Of a stretch of DNA of 64,000 nt, positions 28,960 through 38,900 are shown piece after piece. The DNA comes from JACKHO01 sp041398745 (GTDB lineage Bacteria; Planctomycetota; Planctomycetia; Planctomycetales; Planctomycetaceae), in contig JAWKUB010000012.1 in assembly GCA_041398745.1 (NCBI GenBank), positions 181,866 through 245,865 of the forward strand, given 5' to 3'. Under the pieces are notes generated by a model. That model was not told the DNA's origin and ran no database searches. It saw nothing but the letters and a program-made list of their open reading frames with translations. The position numbers and the translations under genes were made by a program. Position 1 is the stretch's first letter. Every line of letters begins with the position of its first letter.

Positions 28960-30311
28960 ATGAACCTCCCCGACAACATTTCTCACTCCGGTACTTCACT
29001 TGAGAGCAATTCCTGGAAGGCATGGGCGGCTGACTGGTTCCTCGGACAGAAGGATCGCAAACCCACGTCTGTATTCAGAACCGCATTCCGCGCAATTCGC
29101 AAGCTGGTTTCGAGTCCGTCCTTTGCTGCTGCGGGCACAGCACGACGTCGTGGTCAAGGCTCCATCCGCTCAGTAGCCGCAGGTGTCGAGGTTGCGGAGA
29201 ATCGAATCATGTTGTCGGCCTGGATCGACGGCACGGGCGGGCCCTGGTTCGACGCCAGCAACTGGAATGGAGGAATTCCCACTGGAGGCGTTGACGCCAT
29301 TTTCCTGGAGAAGTAATCCGGGACGCTGACATTTGACGGAAAGAAAGCGGCCGCGGACGACCTGTGGATCGCGTCTGCCAATGGCTACGGCTACACCAAC
29401 TTTGACTTAGGCGGTGGTCGGCTGACCGTGGGGAATGACGCACTCATCGGAGGTGTGTATGCTCCCGAGCAACTGGGCTACGAGAGTCCGCGAATTCCGC
29501 TCTTGTATCCGACCATTGGAATTCTACATGTCCGCAACGGGGCATTGACGATCGAGGATAATGCCTTCGTGGGAGGTAGGCCTGTCTCTGGAACAGGGTT
29601 TGTTGCCCCCGGATATTTGCCCGAACTTCCCACCTCTTACACCCTCCCCTACGGCTATCTCGGAGTAGGCCCCGGTGGGCAAGTTGACATCGCGAAGACT
29701 CTGCAGTTAGGGCGTATGCATCAAGCTCACGGAGGATCCTGACTGAAGGTGTCGTCAGTGTTTACGGGGGCGGCCACCTGACGACAGACCAGGTGGTGGG
29801 TGTTTACAGTCGAGCTTTCGTATCCGGTGCAGGTTCCATCTGGATTAACGACGGTGTCTTCGCCGCGGATGTGTCGGTTAGTGCCGGTGGGACTCTGCAG
29901 ACCACGTCCTTTGTTAACGGGAACCTGAAGTTGTTTGGTGGCAAGGTCCAAGTCCGTAATTATGCTCCCGACAGTCAAGACTTGCAGGGTGGCCAACTGG
30001 TGGTCAGTGACGGGGGATACAGGTATCTCAACACGGATGTTCCAAACGGAGCATGGCTGACGCTGGATAAGGGAACGCTTGCCAACAATCTCAACAGGCT
30101 CACGGTTGGGGTTAATTCGCTGCAGTGGCGGGGTGTGGTGGAAGTCGCCTCCGGCAGTCAAGCCGAATGGGACACCATCAACCTGCAGCGGCGGGGTGAA
30201 CTGCGTATCTCAGGGAGTGGATCCAAGGACCACGGGCAAAGGAACTCCTGGTTTATCATGTTGATTGTTTTGAAGTATTGTCCCATGAGAGGAAGAAGGG
30301 GAATGCGGTAA
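28960..30311 (+). pseudogene. decayed exported repeat protein (autotransporter/PEP-CTERM-like passenger)
   Basis: From ATG 28960 (GGAG upstream) the protein starts with a basic region and VAENRIMLSAWIDGTGGPWF, resembling the planctomycete export motif ending LLSA. It continues DASNWNGGIPTGGVDAIFLE, a pattern of beta-helix passenger repeats. A TAA at 29314-29316 interrupts the frame, which then continues (LTFDGKKAAADDLWIASANG) to 29742; near 29,725-29,760 the homologous reading moves to another frame (SVYGGGHLTTDQVVGVYSRA onward) up to about 30,230. The glycine-rich beta-repeat character is uniform across all three parts, so one gene was broken by one stop and one frameshift and lost its C-terminus. 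Confidence 0.7.
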
Positions 30312-30364
30312 AAGGAAAACTCGCCCCATCCTGGCGAACGAGGCGAGTAGAATGGCTTGCGCCA

Positions 30365-30721
30365 TTAGGCGACTGCTGTTACGCTGTCTTCAACGTTTGA
30401 CTGGAGAGGGGACTGGTGAGCATCGCATTCTTGCTCGACCGGTCTCATCCAGCTGTGGATCAACCCAGAAGCTTCCATAAGCAGCGTACTGAGAGTGAAC
30501 AGGTCGTCGGGCTCGAAGAACGCGGTCGAAGCCGCTTTTCCTTCGCCGCCCGGAATGTTTCGCAGGGGCAGGACGTGAATGCTGATCCGACCATCACGTC
30601 TTGTTCGACCAAACAGCTCAAGCGCCAGATGGCCGTGGTGAAGTGTTCCGATGTGTTGCACCGGTGTTTTGCCGTTCAATTTGGATGAGGCTGAACGGGC
30701 CTCTGTGAATGAGTAAACCAT
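30365..30721 (-). CDS. hypothetical protein
   Basis: 118 residues from ATG 30721. Codon use (third-position G/C in most codons) looks like real coding sequence, and the translation has balanced composition with a plausible alpha/beta core (HIGTLHHGHLALELFGRTRR, GRISIHVLPLRNIPGGEGKA, FTLSTLLMEASGLIHSWMRP). No signal peptide, membrane helix or known motif. It sits alone between the decayed exported-protein gene and tRNA-Val. No function can be assigned. Confidence 0.5.
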   Translation of the reverse strand: MVYSFTEARSASSKLNGKTPVQHIGTLHHGHLALELFGRTRRDGRISIHVLPLRNIPGGEGKAASTAFFEPDDLFTLSTLLMEASGLIHSWMRPVEQECDAHQSPLQSNVEDSVTAVA

Positions 30722-31110
30722 GAAATATGGTGGTAGGAAATAAAGCCGTCCGCGTGGTGTGCGAACAGCTTCTCACCAGCGATCCGCAGCTCGCGGTCAT
30801 AGGCCGACGAGTGGCTCCGGCGTCCCCGGTTGCGAAGCGCCCGCGCCAGCAACCGTTGGGGGACGCCAGCCAACGAGCAAGCCTTGACCGCACTAGAGAC
30901 CGGATCGCTACTCTGAGAAGACTGCAAGCACCCCCAATTACTAAGATCCGGCTTGCACTTCACGACTGCCAGGCTGAGATTTGACCGCTTCCTTCACCAA
31001 CGGTACAATGTCGCTCCGGTCCTCAAGCGGTCCCTAAACGGGAAAGAAAGGGGACCAAAAGGGACTACAACAAAGGAGCCAAGGAATGGAAAAGTCAGTA
31101 AGAACACATA
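30722..31110. other. intergenic region before tRNA-Val
   Basis: About 390 bp. Open frames on the minus strand (to 30963) have arginine- and serine-rich translations without family features. Nothing else was recognised; the tRNA promoter must lie in the right part. Confidence 0.5.
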
Positions 31111-31184
31111 GGACATTTGGCGCAGCTGGCTAGCGCGCTTCCTTCACACGGAAGAGGTCACAGGTTCGAGTCCTGTAATGTCCA
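31111..31184 (+). tRNA. tRNA-Val (anticodon CAC)
   Basis: A full cloverleaf can be drawn: acceptor GGACATT pairs with AATGTCC; D arm GGCGC...; anticodon stem CTTCC/GGAAG with loop TTCACAC, so anticodon CAC (reads GUG); T arm ACAGG/CCTGT with loop TTCGAGT. The discriminator base is A at 31184; CCA is not encoded. The decayed integrase on the opposite strand ends within this gene, which indicates that the tRNA 3' half served as an attachment site. Confidence 0.97.
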
Positions 31185-32495
31185 GTAGACGGGCGTTCAC
31201 CCACTTTGCGGGAACGCCCGTTTTTCATTGGGATTGCGGTGTTTTCCCTGTGTTTTAACACGTTTGGGCCTGCGGTTCCGTCCTCATCTGTCCGGTTCTG
31301 TCTTTCCCCGTCCTGCACCGAAAATGCACCGTTTTGGGGGTGATTTGCACCGGATTCTGCACCGCCCCCGATTGCCTTCTCGAAATGCTGTTCGGTGACT
31401 CGCAGGTAGTGACGACTGGCAATGCGTGGTGAGTTCCCCAGCCATTTACAGACGACATGTGTCGGGAAGTCGTCCTGCAATTCGGTCTGGCGATTGGCTC
31501 GCATGTTGTGAAATAGTTTCGGCCAGGGCTTCAGGCCGGCGCGAAGGATGAATCGTTTGAACTGTGTTCCCAGGTTCCCGCAGGCGCTGCGGTGCCGTTC
31601 AATGACGAACCTGTCTCCCTTCAACATGCCCGTACCGTCTGAGGCGAATTCGAGGGCTTCTTCGATGAATGGACGGAGTTCTGGAAAAATGGGGCAGACT
31701 CAGCTTTCATGTCCTGCATGGTGTTCGGTCTTGGGACTGTGAATCGTAAACCGACCTGCATCGAGGTCGATATGCTCCCATTTCAGCGGGAAGATTTCCG
31801 AAGGAACACGCAAACCACCAAATCGAGACAATGCCAGGATGAGGCGCCATTCAGCGTCTGGGCATTGATCAGCCACTTTGGCGAACTCTTCACGGGTGAT
31901 GCTATATTCCCGTTTTGTGTTCTCTCGGACGCATGTCACCAAATCACCGAAGGGATTCTCCTCGATGAGTCGCTTACGCACCGCATGTTTGAATACCTGC
32001 TTTGGCGACGCTCACCATTCTCCGGGCGGTGTTCTCGGCTAAGTGTTCACGCAAATAGCTGTTCCATTCGTCGGCATCACCAGCAGTAATGGCATCAATT
32101 TGCGCAGACGCACCATAGAATTCGACCATCCATTTCTTTGCGCGACCGTAGACCAGTCGGCTCGATTTCTTCACGTCTTTTCGGCTCGCAATCCAGCCAT
32201 CGACAAATTCACCGAGAGCCGGCGCGGTGGACTCTGGTTCTTCGGCAACTTCAATCGGTCCGGCCTTGGCGAGCTTGTCCTGCAAGTCGGCTGAAAGTCC
32301 CATCACCCAATGGGCGGTTTCCTCACGTGGCGAGGAATTCGTGATGCAGGCGGACAACAGGTCCTCCACATCGTCTTTGAACCGGTTGGCGTAGTTGTCG
32401 GGAACGTTGCCAATCCGAATCCCTTTCCGTTTGCGGTCGGCTCCAGTGAACCAGATGCGGACGTTGCCACTCTTTTCGCGTGTGATGGTTGCCAC
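31130..32495 (-). pseudogene. tyrosine integrase, broken by a frameshift and a stop, overlapping the tRNA
   Basis: Starts at GTG 32495, sharing 1 nt with the stop of the upstream HTH gene. Part 1 (to 31974) holds the N-terminal arm and SAM-like core-binding domain; it leaves frame after RMVSVAK because of a single extra base, and the continuing frame reads VFKHAVRKRLIEENPFGDLV. Part 2 has the catalytic Arg (LSRFGGLRVPSEIFPLKWEH) and stops at TGA just after TEHHAGHES. Part 3 has LFHNMRANRQTEL (His-x-x-Arg) and WLGNSPRIASRHYLRV (nucleophile Tyr). The tail YRTRTCDLFRVKEAR is antisense tRNA. All catalytic residues remain, but the frame is broken twice. Confidence 0.88.
31189..31225 (+). terminator. 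Rho-independent terminator after tRNA-Val
   Basis: ACGGGCGTTC (31189-31198) and GAACGCCCGT (31212-31221) form a perfect 10-bp stem around a 13-base loop, followed by TTTT. It begins 5 bp after the tRNA. Its orientation (T-run on the plus strand) fits the tRNA transcript. Confidence 0.85.
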
Positions 32496-32710
32496 TATTT
32501 CCGCTCCTCAGTTCGGACAACGATTTCCAGTCCCAAGTAGTCAGCCAGTTTGTCGAGGTTCTGCATCGACAAACCTTCACCAGCCAGGAACCGGCACATT
32601 TGCGGTTCACTGATATCAGCCTCACGAGCGATGCGATACCGGGAGATTCCACAGCCTGCCAGGGCTTCCCGTATTTGGTCGGTGAATGACTTTCGTTTCT
32701 TGCGTGCCAT
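32495..32710 (-). CDS. small HTH (XRE-type) protein coupled to the integrase
   Basis: 71 residues. FTDQIREALAGCGISRYRIA, then READISEPQMCRFLAGEGLS, is a Cro/CI-type helix-turn-helix; NLDKLADYLGLEIVVRTEER is the usual following helix pair. Its TAG overlaps the integrase GTG by one base (TAGTG), indicating translational coupling. In integrative elements such a protein commonly acts as repressor or excision regulator (inference). It is intact although the integrase is broken. Confidence 0.8.
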   Translation of the reverse strand: MARKKRKSFTDQIREALAGCGISRYRIAREADISEPQMCRFLAGEGLSMQNLDKLADYLGLEIVVRTEERK

Positions 32711-32969
32711 GTGTTTACCTTATCAGCTGATTGCGTTTCGCGCAATGTGGTTGTGGTTTTGATTGCTTGGTGACAGTGACAGAAGTCGATAACGCGAGGG
32801 TTTCACGAGCTTCCGTCACTTTCGATGAGGACACACACCCGCGCCGACCTGCCGATCGTCGGGACATCATCCCAACGGCCTTCGGTTCCGTAGGCCTGAG
32901 GTGGCACATCACAAAACGTTGGAAACCCAGTGAAAACACTGGCAATCGGCGATTGCGGACGAATGCGTC

Positions 32970-33252
32970 ACCAAAGGCCGGTCCAAACCTGAATGGTCGT
33001 TGCGAGCGATTCATTGAGACGATCAAGCTGGAATGCCTGCAGAAGTTCATCGTATTCGGCAAACGGCATTTGGATTACATCGTCCGCGAGTTCGAGGACT
33101 ACTACAACCATCATCGCAGCCACATGGAACGGGATCGCTTGCCGCCCATGAGAACCGAACCGGATGAGGTCAAATCTGTTGCAATGGACGGAATTGACGT
33201 GAGGTCTTTTGTCGGTGGTTTGGTCAAGGGCTTTGTTCGCAAAGCAGCGTAA
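32970..33252 (+). pseudogene. C-terminal fragment of a DDE integrase-core transposase
   Basis: The translation PNLNGRCERFIETIKLECLQ, then KFIVFGKRHLDYIVREFEDY and YNHHRSHMERDRLPP, is the end of an rve-type integrase core, including the third catalytic acid region (N-x-R-C-E-R-F). The frame is open upstream to 32731, but that part has no transposase similarity. The HTH and first two catalytic aspartates are missing. It lies between the integrase remnant and pspA, so the left part was probably lost when these elements recombined. Confidence 0.8.
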
Positions 33253-33464
33253 TTGGGACAGTATCCCACTGAGAATTGCCGCGTCGCGTCAGCCATCTCA
33301 TGGGGAACTTTCAGTTGATGCCAGCCGAACTGTTTTGTTGGAAATCCACATATTTTCGACTGAACACCGGCCTCTGTTACATCAACGAGATGAATTGACT
33401 GAGCATTGAGCCAAAGTGGTGTCGAGGCTCGCAACTTGGCAAATTGAAACTGGTGGAGGTCATT

Positions 33465-34145
33465 ATGGGATTGTTTAAGAGAATTAGTGACATCATTTCG
33501 GCAAACCTGAATGACTTGACGGAGCAGTACGAAGATCCCGAAAAGATGTTGAAGCAGGCGATTCGGGAGATGGAGGAATCAATCGAGCAGGCGACTCGGG
33601 AAGCAGCCAAGACGATTGCCAGTGAAAAGCGACTTCGCAAGGAACTTGCCAAGAACGAGCAAGAAGTCAGACGCTGGCTGGAACGAGCTCAGCAGGCAGT
33701 CGATGCAGGGGATGACGAACTTGCCAAGAAAGCGCTTGGCCGCAAGGGAGAATACAGCAAATTGGCGCGCGCACTACAGGATCAGGTCGATGCGATTACA
33801 GAGGCGAGCGTCGCGTTACGCCGGCAACTGGACGGAATGAAGGCAAAGCTCGCGGAGGCCAAGCGAAATCTGGCGACACTAACGGCACGACAGCGGGCAG
33901 CAGATGTCCGCAAGAAGGCTCTCACGGCGTCGGACGAGTTTCGCAACGTCTCGTTAGACGACGACGCATTCAAGAAGTTTGACCGGATGCGTGAGAAGGT
34001 TGAGCTTGCGGAGGCTGAAGCGGAAGCCTTGGCTGAGTTGCGAGGCGATGTTCGCGAGAGTGAACTGGAGAACGAGTTGGACTTAATGCCGCCGAGCGAC
34101 ATTGAGGACGAACTGGCGGTATTGAAAAGGAACTCCGGCAAGTAG
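33465..34145 (+). CDS. pspA: PspA/IM30 (ESCRT-III-like) membrane-stress protein
   Basis: 226 residues from ATG 33465 (GGAGGTC ribosome site; the in-frame TTG at 33444 is less likely). GLFKRISDIISANLNDLTEQ is the amphipathic N-terminal helix typical of PspA/Vipp1, followed by YEDPEKMLKQAIREMEESIE and about 150 residues of coiled coil with heptad spacing. The family coats stressed inner membranes and stabilises them. No PspF or PspBC is adjacent; the next gene is an ECF sigma factor. Confidence 0.92.
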   Translation: MGLFKRISDIISANLNDLTEQYEDPEKMLKQAIREMEESIEQATREAAKTIASEKRLRKELAKNEQEVRRWLERAQQAVDAGDDELAKKALGRKGEYSKLARALQDQVDAITEASVALRRQLDGMKAKLAEAKRNLATLTARQRAADVRKKALTASDEFRNVSLDDDAFKKFDRMREKVELAEAEAEALAELRGDVRESELENELDLMPPSDIEDELAVLKRNSGK

Positions 34146-34255
34146 TTTCTCACCAGGCAGGTGTGAGACTTCCGGCACAAGAGAATTGCCCGGAAGATGC
34201 TCGAAGGGTATTCTCGAACAATTAGTTGCTTCCGCCTCTTTCGAGTCAATGTTCT

Positions 34256-35089
34256 GTGTCCCAGTTTCCTGAAACCAGACAGACCCTCATTCGGCGCATT
34301 GCCGAAGTGGGGGCCGATGCAGACTGGCGGCAGTTTCTCGCAGATTACTGGAAGCCAATTTGTCGCTTTTCGGCGCGCTGCGGCCAGCTGAATCTCGATG
34401 ATGCCGAGGACATTACTTCGCTCGTGTTCCTGGCGATTCTGGAGGGCAAGCTCTTTGAACGCTGGCTTTCGTCTCCCCAATCGAAGCTGAGAACACTCGT
34501 TTGCAGCGTGGTTCGCAATGTTATTTCCAACAGGGCACGAGTTCAGTCAGGTCGAGAACGCATCCTGCGGGAGAACCGAGAGTTTCTGGTCCAAGTCGGT
34601 CGACTTCAGGGCGATGAGGACGGCGCCGTCACCGCGGACCAAAACGAGCTGTTTTACGCTGCGTGGGCAGAGGAACTCCTGCAGCGTTCGCTTGACCAGC
34701 TCCAACAGGACTATTTGTCCACCGGCAAAGGAGATTACTTCCGCGTGCTGTACGGGCGAATTTGTGTGGAAATGTCCAACTCTGAAGTTGCCGAGAGTCT
34801 GCAACTGAAAGTGACAGACGTTGAGAATTTTTTTCGCCGGGCACGCGAAACGCTTCGTGAACAGTTGCAATTGGCAGTTTCAGAACATGTGCGGCGCTAT
34901 TGTCCGGCCGAAGAATGTGATGCCGAGATTGCCCGGGAATGGGATCGGCTGGGGGAGTACCTGCAGCGGAGCGGTGGCATGGAGGTTGCCATTCGTAGTT
35001 CTTATGAGTTCTCGGGAGAACTCTCGCGCCGACAGAAGAACTCTCAGACGACAATCCTGAAATATGTCCGCGAGCGGCATGCGGATTGA
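34256..35089 (+). CDS. ECF-type RNA polymerase sigma factor
   Basis: 277 residues from GTG 34256, which begins right at the conserved sequence (MSQFPETRQTLIRRIAEVGA); an in-frame TTG at 34226 is the alternative. Region 2: ADWRQFLADYWKPICRFSAR with AEDITSLVFLAILEGKLFER, then KLRTLVCSVVRNVISNRAR. Region 4: YGRICVEMSNSEVAESLQLK with VENFFRRARETLREQL as recognition helix. After it, about 60 extra residues. This resembles planctomycete ECF groups encoded beside Ser/Thr kinases, and a kinase gene does follow two genes later. No anti-sigma factor is seen. Confidence 0.85.
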   Translation: MSQFPETRQTLIRRIAEVGADADWRQFLADYWKPICRFSARCGQLNLDDAEDITSLVFLAILEGKLFERWLSSPQSKLRTLVCSVVRNVISNRARVQSGRERILRENREFLVQVGRLQGDEDGAVTADQNELFYAAWAEELLQRSLDQLQQDYLSTGKGDYFRVLYGRICVEMSNSEVAESLQLKVTDVENFFRRARETLREQLQLAVSEHVRRYCPAEECDAEIAREWDRLGEYLQRSGGMEVAIRSSYEFSGELSRRQKNSQTTILKYVRERHAD

Positions 35090-35191
35090 GCCACTTCCTC
35101 GCTCCGGATTCGGAAAACCCCAAGATTTCCTGACCGAGATTCCGTGTTGATTACATCAACTTACCAAGAATCTCTGACATGAGGAGGCACA

Positions 35192-35881
35192 ATGTTCTTT
35201 CCAGTTCCCACGAAAATTACCGGCGGTCCAAGCCGCCGTGTTCCGCCTCTGGCCAACAGTTTGCTCATTGCAGTGAACGTTTTCTGCTGGGGCTTTGGCG
35301 TTTCGGCCAACTGGGGCGTAGGCGCTGGAAGTTCTCCCATCACAATTCTCACCTACGCATTCGTCCATGCTGGTCCGTTGCATTTGCTGGCGAACATGTG
35401 GGTGCTGTACCTGTTCGGCAATGCCGTCAATCATCGGATTGGAAATACTCTCTACCTGGTCAGTTACCTCGGCATTGCAATCCTGCTGGGGCTGTTTGCC
35501 AGAATCTTTTCCAGCGGTCTCCTCATCGGGGCATCTGGGGCAATCTACGGAGTGATTGCCATGGCAACGCTACTCCTGGCGGGAACCCGTGTCGTCCTAC
35601 ATTACGTAGCGGTCTTTCCGGTCACACTGCTCGTCGGCTTGGCTTGCAAACCACGACATGGGTTAGACTGGATTCTCCGATGGGATCACTTCTCTTTTCG
35701 GACGTTGTATGCAATTGCACTCGTGCCGTTTCTTGAAATTTGGGGATTGTGGCGATGGTGGAGTTTGCTGGGAGTGGTAAGTTGGACTCATCTCGGTCAC
35801 CTGTTCGGATTCTTTGTCGGCATTGCAGCCGTGCTGTGCCTGCCTTTGCGAGTCTCGATGAGAATGCAAGCGATGACCTGA
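35192..35881 (+). CDS. rhomboid-family intramembrane serine protease
   Basis: 229 residues with about six membrane segments. LTYAFVHAGPLHLLANMWVL matches the rhomboid H-x-x-x-H-L-x-x-N motif of helix 2. SSGLLIGASGAIYGVIAMA has the GxSG nucleophile (Ser115). WTHLGHLFGFFVGIA supplies the catalytic His200. Rhomboids cleave membrane proteins inside the bilayer. It lies between the ECF sigma factor and the membrane kinase gene with gaps of about 100 and 50 bp; cleavage of one of its neighbours is possible but only inferred. Confidence 0.92.
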   Translation: MFFPVPTKITGGPSRRVPPLANSLLIAVNVFCWGFGVSANWGVGAGSSPITILTYAFVHAGPLHLLANMWVLYLFGNAVNHRIGNTLYLVSYLGIAILLGLFARIFSSGLLIGASGAIYGVIAMATLLLAGTRVVLHYVAVFPVTLLVGLACKPRHGLDWILRWDHFSFRTLYAIALVPFLEIWGLWRWWSLLGVVSWTHLGHLFGFFVGIAAVLCLPLRVSMRMQAMT

Positions 35882-35934
35882 TGTCGGAGGTATGACTTGT
35901 TAAGTGGTCTCTGTCCTAATGTGCCGAGTCGATA

Positions 35935-38900
35935 ATGACGCGAGATGCGCAGAGTGGTGAAATCGGTGTTCGACTGCTGAGTGAAATCGCAGCGGAGCGA
36001 CGTTTACCCGAATTGTTCGTTTTGAACATTCTGACTGGCGTTACGCAAAAACTTGTCGAAGTCCACAATAGCGGCCGCTTCTACGGAAAGCTGACTGCGA
36101 CCGCGGTCTTGATCGATGAAGCATCATCAGTTGTTTCGCTGATTCAATCAGACACCACAATTCTCATTGGCGGCTCAGATGATGCCGATCAGACGCCCCT
36201 CTGGTTCAGAACAGCGGAACCCATCGAACTCAAACGTCAGGTCAATCTTGCCCAACCAGTACTCGACGAGGCTGGAATTCCGCAACCAGCCCAGCAAATC
36301 GACTTGTATCAGATCGGCACACTCGCATGCCGGTTGCTAACCGGCGAAGGGATTATCGAGTACCTCCGCAGCCCCAAGGTGAAAGGAGAAATCTCCCCTC
36401 CGCTGCAGCGGATCATTGACGCCTCCCTCGGTTTTGATGCTGAGTGTCGGTTCAGTTCTGCTGGTGAATTGCTTGCCGAACTTAATAAGCTCATCGATTT
36501 GCAATTCGCTGAACCGGACACGGCAGTGAGCGGTGTGGGAATTGATGCGGAGCGCGACACCTCGTTGATGGCGGAAAGCTCTAAAAGAACTGGGAATGCG
36601 GAAGACTTGCCATGGTCGCGATTAGGGCATTATGAAATCACCGGACGGATTGGTCGCGGTGGGATGGGAGATGTCTATCAAGGATTTGAACGGTCGTTGA
36701 ATCGGATAGTCGCCATCAAGGTGCTGCCGCAGGACCTGGCGCAACAGCCAGAGTTTGTCCGGCGGTTCTACGCGGAAGCTTCGGCCGCCGCCCGAATTGT
36801 TCATCCCAACGTCATTCCAATTCACTTCATAGGCGAAGACAAAGGATGCCATTTCTTCGCTATGCAGTATGTTGAGGGGGAGTCGTTGGCTGAGTTGGTC
36901 GCCCGCCATCCCCAAATGAGCGTCGAACAAACACTCGACCTCATAGAACCGGTGCTCTCCGGACTAGCTGCTGCTCACCAGCATGGTCTCATCCACCGCG
37001 ACATAAAACCCGGAAACATTCTGCTTGATCGAGTTCATAAGCGGACCGTCCTCGCCGATTTCGGGCTGGTCAAGTCGTTACAGGATGGACAGGAAAAAAC
37101 GGCGACCGGCGTTGTCATGGGAACGGTCGATTATATTTCACCCGAACAAGGCCGAGGGCGCGCCGTCGATCATCGCAGCGATCTGTATTCCGTGGGTGTA
37201 TTGCTCTATCAACTCCTGTGCGGAAAGTTGCCCTTCACTGCCGAGAGTGCAACGGCCCTCATTTTTCAACATGTCTACGAGGCGCCTCCATCACTCCGCG
37301 ATGTGAATCCCGCGGTCTCGGAGTCGCTGGCTGCGGTCGTTGCCAAGTTAATGGCGAAGTCACCAGAAGACCGACATGCGTCTGCCAATGCCGTACTGGA
37401 AGATCTGCGAGCAACCCGCACGGGACAACCACTTCCGTCCGGGGCCGATGTCCTCCTGCAGTCAAATCCTCAAGCGTTTAATTGCTTGAAAGATCGTCGT
37501 GGGGCACCAGAAACAAACGTCATCCTCGCCCCTCAGTTTTCGGACGAACCCTGGCTGCTGGATGAAATCCCAGAAGAACCACCACTGAACTGGTGGCAAA
37601 AACTCAAAGCCGAACTAGGTCTCGTCGCCCAAAACTACGCGCCGGAACTAGTTCAGAGGCTGGCGAACACGCAGCAACAAGTTGATTTGGCGGTTGACAA
37701 CTACCTGGAGCGTCAGCGAAGACTTCGCGGACTTGTCGAGGAAGCCGAACTGGTTCTCAATCAACTTCGTACAGAGGAAGCCAACTGGAAAAAGGCTTCA
37801 AAGGAAGCTGATGACTCTGCCCATCGAGCTGTTACGGAACTTGGAAAAGCGATTGTCGCCCAAAGCAATCAGCTTGATTCCATGCGTCTCGATTTGGCAA
37901 AGATTGAGGCTACCGTTGAAACATTCGAAGCCCAGAGAAACCTCCTCAACGCCAGACTGCGGAAGGCAAATGCAAATCGCCCCCAGCCCAACTCGAGTCG
38001 CGTTTTGCCGACAAGTGTTGTTGTTACTCTCGTAGGTGTGTTTGTTCTTGCAGTAATTGCCGTGCTCTTTCGGGTCAGCGGAAGAGACGCAGTGGTAAGC
38101 AACTCGTCGTCGTCCGATCCGTCTACCGAATCCCCAGCCGAGTTAGTCCCGACGGACAATGCTGCAAGTGCTTCGGAATCGCACGACTGGCCGATTGCCG
38201 ATCCGAAGGAAGTGACAATTCCATTGCCGGCAAATGTCCGGGCGATGGACATTGAAGTGCTGAGATATGGAATCACTCCAGAGTACTCGGCTCTGATTCT
38301 GCTGGAGAACGGTGAAGCATTCACGCTCTATTTTCGTGACGATCACGAGGTTGTCCACCAGGTACCTTTTCGCAACTCTCTTGAGAACACTGAAGCCATC
38401 GAATTGTCGGCGGGCAAGAAATACGTCGCCGTAGCCGACACGAATCATCAAATTCGCCTCTACACGTCGTCAGTGGATGAGTATCGTCGCTTGGACGGGA
38501 GCATTCAGATGGTCGATGACATCGAGTTCTCCTCGGACAACACGAGGCTCGTTGCAGTTGGGCGAGATGCCACAGTACGCATTTGGGACATCCAGTCCGG
38601 CGCCATCGAGAGCGTGTTTGAAGTTGATCGTACGCTGTATGCTGACCGGCTCGTTGCAAATGGCCCCTTGAGCCGAATATGGACGAGTCGCGTGTTCCCG
38701 CTGGGAACTCAGCCAAGCACAGCCCTGTCGCTCTGGGATGTCAACCAGGCCTCGGAAATCCAGTCATTCAAGGTTCCTGGTGCAGTGACCGCTTTAACTC
38801 CCTCTCGTGATTGGACTGAACTGTTTACTCACTCGGGAACACGTGTTGATGTCTGGAACGCCGAAACCGGCGAGTGGAATCGAGAATTCGCATCACCGTC

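Noticed and set aside
30310..30350. ACTCGCC/GGCGAGT hairpin after the decayed exported-protein gene
   Set aside because: Short 7-bp stem with a long loop and no T-run; not strong enough to call a terminator or IS end.
32731..32969. 5' extension of the integrase-core fragment
   Set aside because: Open frame but no transposase similarity; composition suggests chance reading of other DNA.
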